This document shows, piece after piece, positions 44,949 through 52,659 of a stretch of 64,000 bases of DNA. The stretch comes from a virus, in the IMG/VR virus record IMGVR_UViG_3300025141_012845, positions 1 to 64,000 of that record, one strand, 5' to 3'. Made by a program: the position numbers and the translations under genes. Under the pieces are notes generated by a model. The model was not told the DNA's origin. It saw only the letters and a program-made list of their open reading frames with translations, and did not search any database. Positions within the stretch are counted from its first letter, which is position 1; the number at the start of each line of letters is the position of its first letter.

Positions 44949-46352
44949 TCAAGCATTTAAGTTTTCTGGTAAAGAAGTTGTTACGGCTCCTGTTCTTATT
45001 GCATCCTTTAATAGATCGTAAGATTCTTGAGGAAGATAGCCCCTTGCTCTACATATACAATAATAATGTGTGGCTAAACCATCTTTATAGGATTTTAAAA
45101 ACTTGCCCCTTGAAATCAAGCCAGTGGGCCTATCCGCCATATCCCTATCATAACCCCAAACAAATCTTTCAGATGTCACGTTTAGCATTAAATCTATCGA
45201 AGGATATTTCTTCTGTAATTCTAAAAGTAGAGAATACGCCGCTTCATGCTGCTGCATTGGGGGATTTCGATATTCTTTATATCTGTTAAACTCGACTTGA
45301 AAAACGTTTTCATCATCTATTTCTCTGCAAACAGGGGCTCCATTGAAAACTTCAGCACTGTCCTCGCCAGAACACCTTCTTACTCTGTTTATTATTTCGA
45401 TACCAACCGATCTTCCATCGACGCCATAATTTGTTTTTGGTTTTCCACCCGAATGAAAAGTAACTCTAGTTTTGGGATCTTCATGTTGCACTATTGTTCC
45501 ATCTGTTCCGATACTGAAATGTACTGATAACTTCTTTCCGTCAAGAACTCTTCTCAACTCTTCTCGACCACCACTTTTTAAATCGGGAGTTTTCTTTGCG
45601 TAAGTTTCGCTTTCTGTTAAAACAACAGTATCTATTTCTTGAATACTTACAGGTTTTCCCCCATTTGAGTTTGTAACGGAGGCACTCCTATCTACAGCGT
45701 GCTTAAATGGCTCTCCAATTTCGACTTCTAGACCACTCGGTGTCGACATCTTTTCTCCAACTTTCGGCGCTTGAGGTAATTCCGTTTGATTTTCTGGTGG
45801 TTTTGTGGCTGCTTGTGAAGACTTTGCTAAATGAGAGTTGTTGTACGTATCTTGCCAAAGATTTCTTGGAGTTGGAACAATTCCAATAAAGTGGACAGTG
45901 TCATCTACCATCGTAACTTTTATAACTGTTTTTGGCTTTAAGCGTCCAGCAACAGCCTCCTCAAGAATATTATCTACTCTTGGATGTCTAGCGATCTCAT
46001 CCCAAGAGGAAATAGGATCGTGACCGCTTTCATCGGTTGGATGAAAGATGTCGTCAGTTATTGGAATATATTTAGGAGGGTCAGGCATTCCTTTATATCT
46101 TGGTACTCGGATATAGGCAGATAGATGTCTCTGATTAGATTCTGAATCTACAAATATTTTTGAAGCCAAAACCACTGCATTAAAGGTTGTTTTTGCCGCC
46201 TTACTATAACTCACAGAATATGACTCGGCGGAATCGTTTATAACTTTTACAGGATCTGTATCGCCATATCTGCTATATACTCCTCCATACTCATCGTCAT
46301 AAATCCTTGGATTCAGAGCCTCTGCTGGTGGATCTACATACAGTTGTGCCAT
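44949..46352 (-). CDS. Baseplate protein with amidase_2-like domain lacking expected zinc ligands (467 aa)
   Basis: Residues about 237-420 look like an N-acetylmuramoyl-L-alanine amidase (amidase_2/PGRP fold): VHFSIGTDGTIVQHEDP (277-293), then FHSGG (299-303) and RSVGIEIIN (314-322). However, the strand that normally carries the first zinc histidine reads DTVVLTESE (241-249), and the later GH-x-D motif reads WGYDRD (399-404). Two zinc ligands therefore appear missing. The N-terminal 200 residues (AQLYVDPPAEALNP...) are unrelated to amidases and probably mediate baseplate assembly. If inactive, the domain could bind peptidoglycan only; otherwise ligands may be supplied elsewhere. It overlaps its upstream neighbour (TAATG). 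Confidence 0.7.
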   Translation of the reverse strand: MAQLYVDPPAEALNPRIYDDEYGGVYSRYGDTDPVKVINDSAESYSVSYSKAAKTTFNAVVLASKIFVDSESNQRHLSAYIRVPRYKGMPDPPKYIPITDDIFHPTDESGHDPISSWDEIARHPRVDNILEEAVAGRLKPKTVIKVTMVDDTVHFIGIVPTPRNLWQDTYNNSHLAKSSQAATKPPENQTELPQAPKVGEKMSTPSGLEVEIGEPFKHAVDRSASVTNSNGGKPVSIQEIDTVVLTESETYAKKTPDLKSGGREELRRVLDGKKLSVHFSIGTDGTIVQHEDPKTRVTFHSGGKPKTNYGVDGRSVGIEIINRVRRCSGEDSAEVFNGAPVCREIDDENVFQVEFNRYKEYRNPPMQQHEAAYSLLLELQKKYPSIDLMLNVTSERFVWGYDRDMADRPTGLISRGKFLKSYKDGLATHYYCICRARGYLPQESYDLLKDAIRTGAVTTSLPENLNA

Positions 46353-46636
46353 TATTCTTCACCTTGAATAAGGTCGAATAATTCTTCTTTATCGCTTGAG
46401 GTCAGTCCCTGCTCTTTAGTCTCCCTCTTTTGCAGCAAAGCCGCAATCTTAACTAATTGTTCGTTCGACCTTTGAAGAGTCTCTACATACTTTGCTGCAA
46501 TTGGGCCTACCTCTTTATGCTGTAAGTCGTTTTTAGATAATAAAATCATAACGTCCTCTAAAAGAGATTTAGTAACTTCTCTATCGTTATTGATGTTATT
46601 GATTGCATCCTCTAAATAGCGATCAAGATCTTTCAT
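46352..46636 (-). CDS. Small helical protein (94 aa), conserved-looking, unknown function
   Basis: All-helical and charged: MKDLDRYLEDAINNINNDREVTKSLL, then AAKYVETLQRSNEQLVKIAALLQKR and an acidic end. No cysteines or membrane segments. AGAGGTAC lies about 8 bases upstream of ATG 46636. The stop overlaps the start of the amidase-fold gene (TAATG). The layout resembles small helical phage proteins of packaging or transcription, but no specific family is recognised. Confidence 0.6.
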   Translation of the reverse strand: MKDLDRYLEDAINNINNDREVTKSLLEDVMILLSKNDLQHKEVGPIAAKYVETLQRSNEQLVKIAALLQKRETKEQGLTSSDKEELFDLIQGEE

Positions 46637-46675
46637 AATTGTACCTCTTTGATTTCGTTAATAATTAGAATAAGT

Positions 46676-47380
46676 CTATATTTTTCCTTCGTTCCAGTCG
46701 GACTTAAAGTTTCTATACCTTGCTCTTAATTTGTTGAGACTACTAACAACTTGCTTCGTATTTAAGCCCGTTAATTCTCTGAGATAGAGATAAACTGCCT
46801 TCTTGTTAAAGATTTCAATGTCTTCCGAACTATTAAAAAGAACGTCCACTGCTTGAAGAACCTTTCTTTCATTTTGCTTAAGAGTCTCCTCATGCCAAGA
46901 CGACATCTCATCTTTTAAAAACTTCCAAAACTCTTTATATTCTCTATTGGAGACATATCCCTCATCCTCCATACACAAGTGTCTTTGATGTGACGCCTTA
47001 GAAACTGCATCAAACTGGATCTCTCTTCTCATTGCTGTGGAACACTTCTTAACCTTATGTATAAACCAGTTTTTAGTTATAACGCTGAAATATGAAAAGG
47101 CTTTCGATCCTTTGTCAGGGTCATATTTGTCCAATATTGTGGTGAGCCACATCTTACACTCTTCCATAAGAACATCTATATTTGGAAGACTAGAGAACTT
47201 GTATGTATAAACAATCTTATTCACCAATTCATTAAATGCTGGCTGTATGAGATCTATATATAGTTTTTGTTTCTCGTCTCTGTCGTCGGATCGTGCGTAC
47301 TTTACAATTGCATCTTCATGATCTTTTGTAAAATAATGTCTACTATTTTTCTTTCTTCTTCTAGTCTTCGGTTTCGTCAT
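46676..47380 (-). CDS. Late-transcription sigma factor, T4 gp55-like (234 aa)
   Basis: A phage-encoded sigma that would direct host RNA polymerase to late promoters. The central sigma region 2-like segment shows INVLMEECKM-type residues (IDVLMEECKMWLTTILDKYDP, about 68-88) followed by SKAFSYFSVITKNWFIHKVKK (about 92-112), characteristic of gp55. An HxxDAIVKYARS helix precedes it. The basic N-terminus (TKPKTRRRKKN) and C-terminal helices are also present. In T4, gp55 works with gp33 and the sliding clamp gp45; neither is recognised here. It overlaps the next upstream gene by 20 bases. Confidence 0.82.
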   Translation of the reverse strand: MTKPKTRRRKKNSRHYFTKDHEDAIVKYARSDDRDEKQKLYIDLIQPAFNELVNKIVYTYKFSSLPNIDVLMEECKMWLTTILDKYDPDKGSKAFSYFSVITKNWFIHKVKKCSTAMRREIQFDAVSKASHQRHLCMEDEGYVSNREYKEFWKFLKDEMSSWHEETLKQNERKVLQAVDVLFNSSEDIEIFNKKAVYLYLRELTGLNTKQVVSSLNKLRARYRNFKSDWNEGKI

Positions 47381-47675
47381 CTATTTCATCCTCTAGTTCT
47401 AATTCTTTTGTTAAGTCAAGAATATTCTCGTATTGATCAAACTCCACCAAAAGCTCTTTTGAATGTCTAATAAGATTCTGTAAAGTCTCGTCGCCATAAA
47501 ATGTTTCGAGAGAGTGAACTCCTTCAAGATGAGATGAAAATTCATCAATATCTTCAAAAAGATCTCCCATAGTTTCCGAGACAAACAACAGGTCCCGAAT
47601 TATCTTTCTCAAATACCACAACAACAGTATATTCAGAGATATTGATACAACAGATATGATTATTATCGTAATCAT
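47361..47675 (-). CDS. Membrane-anchored acidic protein (104 aa)
   Basis: Residues 1-23 (MITIIIISVVSISLNILLLWYLR) form a single transmembrane anchor. The rest is soluble, acidic and helical, with HLEGVHSLETFYGDETLQNLIRHSKE (about 49-74) and a very acidic tail ending DDETED. The FYGDETL segment looks like a conserved core as seen in proteins of T4-like marine phages, but I cannot assign a function. It overlaps the sigma gene by 20 bases and the zinc-ribbon gene by 4, so it is likely co-translated with them. Confidence 0.65.
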   Translation of the reverse strand: MITIIIISVVSISLNILLLWYLRKIIRDLLFVSETMGDLFEDIDEFSSHLEGVHSLETFYGDETLQNLIRHSKELLVEFDQYENILDLTKELELEDEIDDETED

Positions 47676-47929
47676 GTTTTATGTTCTTCCTTCATACGTT
47701 GTTTTTCTTTTTCGACTTCTTTTTTTGTAGATTTAATATATTCTTTAACAATAGATCCAGGCTTTTGTTTATTTTGCTTGGAGTCCGTTTTTGTTGTAAA
47801 TGTAGAGTACACCTTTTTAAGGCATCCCGTATTATTACAAAATTTGCATCTCTCTAAACGCTCGTTTATAGAATGCACTGCTGAAAATTCCTTTTCACAG
47901 TTCTTACAGTGATATTGATATATCGGCAT
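47672..47929 (-). CDS. FmdB-type zinc-ribbon protein (85 aa)
   Basis: The N-terminal YQYHCKNCEKEFSA has C8-x-x-C11, and C28-x-x-C31 follows in a CKFC motif, matching the small FmdB/zinc-ribbon family of putative regulatory proteins. The C-terminal half is a Lys/Glu-rich helix. ATG at 47929 overlaps the preceding stop. In phages such proteins sit near late transcription genes; here it lies two genes upstream of the gp55-like sigma. Whether it binds DNA or a polymerase is unknown. Confidence 0.75.
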   Translation of the reverse strand: MPIYQYHCKNCEKEFSAVHSINERLERCKFCNNTGCLKKVYSTFTTKTDSKQNKQKPGSIVKEYIKSTKKEVEKEKQRMKEEHKT

Positions 47930-48192
47930 CAGTCAGTTTCTAATGCCTGTTCTAAAACATCGGCGTCGTCGTGATCCAGTTTAACTGTTGGTGGATTTAA
48001 AACAACCAAATCGCCCTGATTGTCTACAAATTTAAAACCTTTCAAAACAGGTACAATATCACTCTGCTCTAAAAGAGATTTTTGCAGTGCCATCATGACG
48101 GCTCCTAAAGCCTGATCAGAAAGGTGCATCTCCTTTAACTGTTCTTTTTTTTCCTCACCAATGTTTAAAACATTAAATTCTTCGTTACTCAT
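47929..48192 (-). CDS. Small protein (87 aa), unknown function
   Basis: Starts MSNEEFNVLNIGEEKKEQLK, contains a helical middle (SDQALGAVMMALQKSLLEQ) and a LVVLNPPTVKLD segment near residues 62-73. No metal-binding or membrane motif. GGAGATTAAA upstream of ATG 48192 is a plausible ribosome-binding site. It links the sugar cassette (one base away) to the transcription genes. Family not recognised. Confidence 0.6.
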   Translation of the reverse strand: MSNEEFNVLNIGEEKKEQLKEMHLSDQALGAVMMALQKSLLEQSDIVPVLKGFKFVDNQGDLVVLNPPTVKLDHDDADVLEQALETD

Positions 48193-48193
48193 T

Positions 48194-48565
48194 TTAATCT
48201 CCTTTTATAACTCTATAAGAATCGCTATCGTAATGCTCCGTAGAAAACTCAAACAATTCTGAATCTTCCAATGCGAGCATCTGATGTCGTAGACCCGGAT
48301 AGATATAAAAATTCTGCCCAGGTTCTAAAATAATTTCTTCTGCCAAATCTATGTCATCATAGTTTGAATACTTTACCAAAAGTTTACCAGACTGTAGATA
48401 GAACACTTCGTCCTTTATCTTATGATGATGCCAAGAGCATTTCTTGCCCTTTTCAAAGAACAAGAGTTTGCCGCAATATTCTTCCTTGTTGACAATCCAT
48501 AATTCATGCCCCCACCCTTTTTTAACAAATTTCATTTCCGGTGTCTTATTTGCTGAAGAAGTCAT
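48194..48565 (-). CDS. Cupin, sugar-phosphate isomerase/epimerase-like (123 aa)
   Basis: A single-domain cupin: WHHHKIKDEVFYLQSGKLLV (45-64) supplies H46/H48 and E53, and H94 in PGLRHQM supplies the fourth metal ligand. EPGQNFYIYPG is the usual strand between them. This fold includes type II mannose-6-phosphate isomerases and WxcM-like sugar isomerases. It follows the HAD phosphatase by a 20-base overlap and is the last gene of the heptose-like block, where a sugar-phosphate isomerase would be chemically useful. The substrate cannot be read. Confidence 0.8.
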   Translation of the reverse strand: MTSSANKTPEMKFVKKGWGHELWIVNKEEYCGKLLFFEKGKKCSWHHHKIKDEVFYLQSGKLLVKYSNYDDIDLAEEIILEPGQNFYIYPGLRHQMLALEDSELFEFSTEHYDSDSYRVIKGD

Positions 48566-48875
48566 CGGCGTTAACCCCCTTATCGTCTATAAAATAGTCT
48601 GATTCTACTTTGCCAAGATGTAGTTCATGAAACTTAACGCCCCATTCTTTTAACTGATTATATGTAAGTGTATAGAACAATGCATACGCAGCTTCTCTAT
48701 TGTTGTTGGTTCGGCCCATTCCTCTAGCAGTTAAAAATTTAATATGGTGTCCTTGTTCATATAGTTTATTGACCTCATCAATCCTATCTCGAATCGGTTC
48801 GGAGCCGGTATAATCATCACTTGACGATTCTCCAGATGTACAAATCGTACCATCTATATCAAACACATATATCAC
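48546..48875 (-). CDS. HAD-family phosphatase of sugar-biosynthesis type (109 aa)
   Basis: Motif I is D6-I-D8-G-T near the start. FLTARGMG (about 47-54) is motif II. LGKVESDYFIDDKGV (about 87-101) holds the late lysine and acidic pair. Short HAD proteins of this type occur beside nucleotidyltransferases in capsule and LPS clusters. The start is GTG at 48875, overlapping the previous stop (GTGA), with GGAG 8 bases upstream. It does not look like the zinc-containing GmhB heptose phosphatase, so a specific heptose role is only suggested by its neighbours. Confidence 0.82.
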   Translation of the reverse strand: MIYVFDIDGTICTSGESSSDDYTGSEPIRDRIDEVNKLYEQGHHIKFLTARGMGRTNNNREAAYALFYTLTYNQLKEWGVKFHELHLGKVESDYFIDDKGVNADDFFSK

Positions 48876-49264
48876 TTGTTATTCTCCAATATCTTTGTAG
48901 TTGAATACTCATCTATTCTATCAAAAAAAAGAACTTCTCCAGCATGTTCGGACCCAACAACCTTCTTGCCTCTCCAGTCGGAACCTACAATCATTATATC
49001 AGGAAAGTTATCTTTTATTAAGTTTTCTAATTGTTCTGCTGAATTAAACACTAAAACTTCGTCAACATATTTAATAGACTCTAAAATAAACTTTCTGTCT
49101 TCAGATCTATTAAACGGTCTTGATTCTCCCTTATCTTTTTTTACCTTACTATCGGAGTCGATCCCTATAACTAGTCTATCTCCCAATGATTTTGCATACT
49201 TAAATAATTCAATGTGTCCTCTATGTAAGATGTCAAAACATCCATTTGTCCAAATCGTTTTCAT
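48872..49264 (-). CDS. Heptose-1-phosphate nucleotidyltransferase, HldE C-domain-like (130 aa)
   Basis: A cytidylyltransferase-fold enzyme closely resembling the C-terminal half of HldE, which makes ADP-heptose. TNGCFDILHRGH carries the HxGH motif at 14-17. GDRLVIGIDSD (28-38), KGESRPFNRSEDR (45-57) and STTKI near the end follow the HldE pattern. In most bacteria this domain is fused to the kinase; here they are separate genes overlapping by 4 bases (ATGA), so the polypeptides should be made in step. Transfer of another NMP to another sugar phosphate cannot be excluded. Confidence 0.85.
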   Translation of the reverse strand: MKTIWTNGCFDILHRGHIELFKYAKSLGDRLVIGIDSDSKVKKDKGESRPFNRSEDRKFILESIKYVDEVLVFNSAEQLENLIKDNFPDIMIVGSDWRGKKVVGSEHAGEVLFFDRIDEYSTTKILENNK

Positions 49265-49992
49265 GTTGTACCAACTCCTCTTTTCTGAACAACAACACTA
49301 GCACACTGATTTGCGAACTCAATTGATTTTTCTATATCTCCAGTTTCAGTATATTTCACAGACAATGCTGAAACAAAGGTGTCCCCTGCTCCCGATGTGT
49401 CTTTAACCTCAACTTCTGAAACTGGGTATAGAACCTCATTGTACCGACAGCCCTTTGGACCCAAAGTTACAATTAGTTTTTTTATCATCTCCTCGCTGAG
49501 ACTGTCTTTTGTTCTTCTATATTCCTCTTCGTTTATCTTTATAAACCTTGCCTTTTCGCACCATGCGCCCAATCTTTTCTTGGTATCGAGAAACACTACA
49601 TCATGCTTACTTGTCACATACTCTATATCATCCTCAGATAAGAACCCCTTATTATAATCAGATATTACAACAGAATCGTACTTGCTAAACTTTATTAATT
49701 TAAGTTTTGAGCGCCCATACGATTCGTCTCCCTGATCAAGCCTCATAAACATGTGGTTTGACCTTAAATCGATAAATCTTGTTTTAGTTATATTCTGCCA
49801 ATTACTGTTTGTGTGTATGTTAGCATCAGCACCAAGCGCTTGAATGTTTCTTTGAACATTCATTGCCATTCCTGGATTCTCAACTGTACGAACTGGATTG
49901 AAAACAGGGACTGGTGCTTCTGGACAGAGCCTGGTGCAGCGACCATAATTAAACACGTCTTTACAACTTTCCCCTATTACAAGAATTTTCAT
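49261..49992 (-). CDS. PfkB-family sugar kinase, HldE N-domain-like (243 aa)
   Basis: A ribokinase-fold kinase matching the N-terminal half of HldE, which phosphorylates D-glycero-D-manno-heptose 7-phosphate at C1. Near the start, SPEAPVPVF-like CPEAPVPVF (23-31) and NPGMAMNVQRNIQALGA (38-54) correspond to HldE substrate-binding elements. DTSGAGDTF (198-206) gives the catalytic D204. It is about 70 residues shorter than the usual domain. The next gene is the matching nucleotidyltransferase. No GmhA-type isomerase is visible, so the substrate must come from the host or another enzyme. Confidence 0.82.
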   Translation of the reverse strand: MKILVIGESCKDVFNYGRCTRLCPEAPVPVFNPVRTVENPGMAMNVQRNIQALGADANIHTNSNWQNITKTRFIDLRSNHMFMRLDQGDESYGRSKLKLIKFSKYDSVVISDYNKGFLSEDDIEYVTSKHDVVFLDTKKRLGAWCEKARFIKINEEEYRRTKDSLSEEMIKKLIVTLGPKGCRYNEVLYPVSEVEVKDTSGAGDTFVSALSVKYTETGDIEKSIEFANQCASVVVQKRGVGTT

Positions 49993-49998
49993 TGCTGT

Positions 49999-51156
49999 TT
50001 AGCCTCTAACAATCTGGCAAATGTGCTCAATCTCACTCTCTGTTAGTTCTGGATAGTTTGGAAGGAAGAACCCGTTTCTATGGATTCTATTGCTAACTTC
50101 GTCTTCAAACTTGCCATATTCTTCGTACCAAAATGGATGTTGACCCAAATTACCTGCACTGAAGATTCTGGTTTCGACTCCGTTATCTACCAGCCTTGAT
50201 ACAATATCTTTTCGATGCTCTCCGCTTTCTGCTAGAGCCCCAAATGATATGGAAACAGGCTTGTGATCATACCAGTTCTGGTATTGGACATATCCTTCTA
50301 GATTCTTTGCATACGCAACGTGGTTCTCATATCTACGTGTTGCTGCCCAATTTGCTTTGGCTACCTGTCTGATTCCTATAAATGACTGCAGATCTGTTGC
50401 TCTTAGATTCAAGCCTGTAGTAAAGAATGTAAACGGCTTATGAAAATCATCTACTTCATATTTGTTCATAAGTCGATTATACTCGCTTTCTTCCAAATCC
50501 TTTCCCCAGCCATGGCTTCGCAACATCATGAGCATTTGATAAATTTCAAAGTCGTCCGTATTAACCATTCCCCCTTCAATGGTGGATAATTGGTGTCCAA
50601 AATAAAAAGAAAATGAAGACATATTACCAACTGTACCAACTTTTGCACCATCAGAATACTCGGCTCCCAATGCTGCACATCCATCCTCTAAGAGATAAAA
50701 GCCATACTTTTCTTGAAGCTCAAGCATTCGTTCTCTATAATGTGGCACGCCTAAAACCTGAACAAAGATTACTGCTGCAGGATTCTCCTTTTCACAAACT
50801 CTTTCTAGTTGATCTAAATCCATGCCGAATGTTTCTTTATCTGCTCCGACCATTATTGGTTGAAGTCCAAATTGCATTACTGGAGCAACAGTTGTTACCC
50901 ACCCAACCGATGGCACAACAACCTTATCATTCTTAAGTTTGCCAGCCTTTAACGCTGCGTAAACCATTAGGAGATTGGCGGAAGATCCAGAGTTACAGAA
51001 AACTGAATACTTTGTTCCGATGTAGTCTGCCCATTTTCTCTCAAACTGTTCCGTTAAGTTTCCTTTCGTCAATCTCGGATAACTTTTAAGCCAATTACAA
51101 AGGGCATCTATGTCATCTTCATTAATAGTTTCTTTCGCTAGTGGGTATTTTATCAT
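49999..51156 (-). CDS. DegT-family PLP enzyme with His188 in place of lysine: ColD/RfbH-type 3-dehydratase (385 aa)
   Basis: The fold is that of DegT/DnrJ/EryC1 sugar aminotransferases, but the Schiff-base lysine position reads H188 in SFSFYFGHQLSTIEGG (181-196). That His replacement, even the same residue number, is the hallmark of GDP-4-keto-6-deoxymannose 3-dehydratase (ColD), and is also seen in RfbH/E1. These enzymes remove the C3 hydroxyl instead of transferring an amino group. D158 in LLEDGCAALG would contact the PLP ring nitrogen, and GSSAN (57-61) binds its phosphate. The N-terminus IKYPLAKETI is normal for the family. It follows an oxygenase-like gene and precedes the heptose kinase by 6 bases. 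Confidence 0.85.
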   Translation of the reverse strand: MIKYPLAKETINEDDIDALCNWLKSYPRLTKGNLTEQFERKWADYIGTKYSVFCNSGSSANLLMVYAALKAGKLKNDKVVVPSVGWVTTVAPVMQFGLQPIMVGADKETFGMDLDQLERVCEKENPAAVIFVQVLGVPHYRERMLELQEKYGFYLLEDGCAALGAEYSDGAKVGTVGNMSSFSFYFGHQLSTIEGGMVNTDDFEIYQMLMMLRSHGWGKDLEESEYNRLMNKYEVDDFHKPFTFFTTGLNLRATDLQSFIGIRQVAKANWAATRRYENHVAYAKNLEGYVQYQNWYDHKPVSISFGALAESGEHRKDIVSRLVDNGVETRIFSAGNLGQHPFWYEEYGKFEDEVSNRIHRNGFFLPNYPELTESEIEHICQIVRG

Positions 51157-51179
51157 TTTATTTTTCCATTGGTTTAGTT

Positions 51180-52130
51180 TTATAGATTCTCAACAATCTT
51201 AATCGGTGCTCTTTCATAAAATTTCATGTTTTCTAGTTTTGGATTTGAATATCTAATCATTGATTCCTCTAGTGTTTCCTCTATAAGAAGAAACAATGAC
51301 TTTCCCAATTCGCGATACACTTCCTTGTCCAAATATTCATAACGATAGTTTTCTAAATGTTTCTTTTCTCTCTTTGAGGCATCATGGAAAAGTGATTTTT
51401 CATTATCCACTATGATTCCAAAGTCAATAGAAACTCTCACTCCTCCATCGTTTAAAACAGTTCTGTGTACACAAGCTTGATCGAACACACTAAGATACCC
51501 CATTCTAGCATATCCTATGAGTTTTTTATCCTTAAATTTTTTTAATCCGTCATCATAGTTCTTTAATGGCAAAAAGAAGTCATCGGTCAAACCTTGTGGC
51601 TCAAAAAATTCCACCGTTGTTGTGGGGTCTCCTGTCAGTGGAACTGCGATTATAGCGTCTCCAACATGAGAGGCCCATGCATCAGAATGTAGTTTAGTGG
51701 TAGCAAGAGGGCGATTATGATCTACGCTGTTCTTTGCTCCGGAAACCACCCTTATTGTGCAAGGTTGCAACGCAAGACAACTATCTAAAATTCCTGATTG
51801 TTGGAGTGCTTCAACAACGCTTTTTTGTAAAGCATTGTATTCTACAATATTGTCCCTTTTCGGGTGAAAAGCCCCATTTTTTGTCCTATTAGGCAAATTC
51901 AATATTTCTTCTTTATACCTGTCTAAAAAGTCATCGCAAAGGACAAATTCTTCCTCATAAAAACAACTCAAAGTTTTAAAAACATAATCAATTACACGAT
52001 CAACCATGTTTTTATATAAACTGGTGGGCAACTTCGTATCAAAGTATATTCCATAGTCCCTATCAGTCTGAGACACAGATCTCATTTCACTATACAGGTC
52101 TGATCTTCCTTTTACGACATCATCTGCCAT
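51180..52130 (-). CDS. 2OG-Fe(II) dioxygenase-like protein (316 aa)
   Basis: The spacing of H148-x-D150 (LHSDAW), H222 (CVHRT) and R232-x-S (VRVSIDFG) matches the metal triad and 2-oxoglutarate arginine of the Fe(II)/2OG oxygenase superfamily. A likely role is hydroxylation of a sugar or lipid intermediate in the cassette, but the substrate is unknown. The N-terminal 100 residues are helical. It overlaps the RmlC-like gene by 11 bases (stop inside its first codons). No closer family was recognised. Confidence 0.65.
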   Translation of the reverse strand: MADDVVKGRSDLYSEMRSVSQTDRDYGIYFDTKLPTSLYKNMVDRVIDYVFKTLSCFYEEEFVLCDDFLDRYKEEILNLPNRTKNGAFHPKRDNIVEYNALQKSVVEALQQSGILDSCLALQPCTIRVVSGAKNSVDHNRPLATTKLHSDAWASHVGDAIIAVPLTGDPTTTVEFFEPQGLTDDFFLPLKNYDDGLKKFKDKKLIGYARMGYLSVFDQACVHRTVLNDGGVRVSIDFGIIVDNEKSLFHDASKREKKHLENYRYEYLDKEVYRELGKSLFLLIEETLEESMIRYSNPKLENMKFYERAPIKIVENL

Positions 52131-52659
52131 TTTCGAACACCGTCTCTCTCATTGTCTTACCATTTTCATCTCTTTCTGATAAAGTGGGGTTCATAGTCGG
52201 CCAATGAATGTTTAAATCCGGATCGCTCCACCTTACAGTGATTTGATCATCTGGCCCGCTATACTTTTTAGACCATTTGTAGAAAAATACGCATTTTTCG
52301 GTTAAACAAACGTGGCCGTTCAAACACCCTGGTGGAACTAGAATCATTGTTGGTTTCTTTTCTGTAAGATGAAAAGTCTTGACTGACTTGAATGTTTGTG
52401 AGTCTTTCCTTACATCAACAACTGCTAAAAATATTTCTCCATGCATACAACAAATCAATTTATAAGTATCGTAATCACCATGAAGACCTCTTAACACATT
52501 TTTTCTAGAAACAGTAACTTTATCCTCAACAAACTTCGGAAATATCTCACAATCCTCATAGATCGACCAAATTTCACCTCTTTTATCTAGGAAAGGGTCT
52601 AGTTGTATTTCTATCAAACCATCGATGTCATGACTTTTAAGGTCTTTTACATATTTCAT
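52120..52659 (-). CDS. RmlC-like sugar epimerase (179 aa)
   Basis: ATG at 52659 overlaps the previous stop (ATGA); a TTG 15 bases earlier is less likely. R57-G-L-H60 (NVLRGLHGDY) is the catalytic-histidine motif of dTDP-4-dehydrorhamnose 3,5-epimerase. KLICCMHGEIFLAVVDVR and the later PPGCLNGH and FYKWSKKY segments fit the cupin-like RmlC fold. Length is typical (about 180). It could epimerise a 4-keto sugar made by other enzymes of the cassette. Which positions are inverted cannot be told. Confidence 0.82.
   Translation of the reverse strand: MKYVKDLKSHDIDGLIEIQLDPFLDKRGEIWSIYEDCEIFPKFVEDKVTVSRKNVLRGLHGDYDTYKLICCMHGEIFLAVVDVRKDSQTFKSVKTFHLTEKKPTMILVPPGCLNGHVCLTEKCVFFYKWSKKYSGPDDQITVRWSDPDLNIHWPTMNPTLSERDENGKTMRETVFENGR

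Noticed and set aside
46352-46636. Small terminase subunit
   Set aside because: The 94-aa helical protein has a suitable size, but no DNA-binding motif or adjacent large terminase is visible.
48546-48875. GmhB heptose bisphosphate phosphatase
   Set aside because: It has HAD motifs but is much shorter and lacks the zinc-binding cysteine cluster of GmhB, so only a general HAD call is justified.
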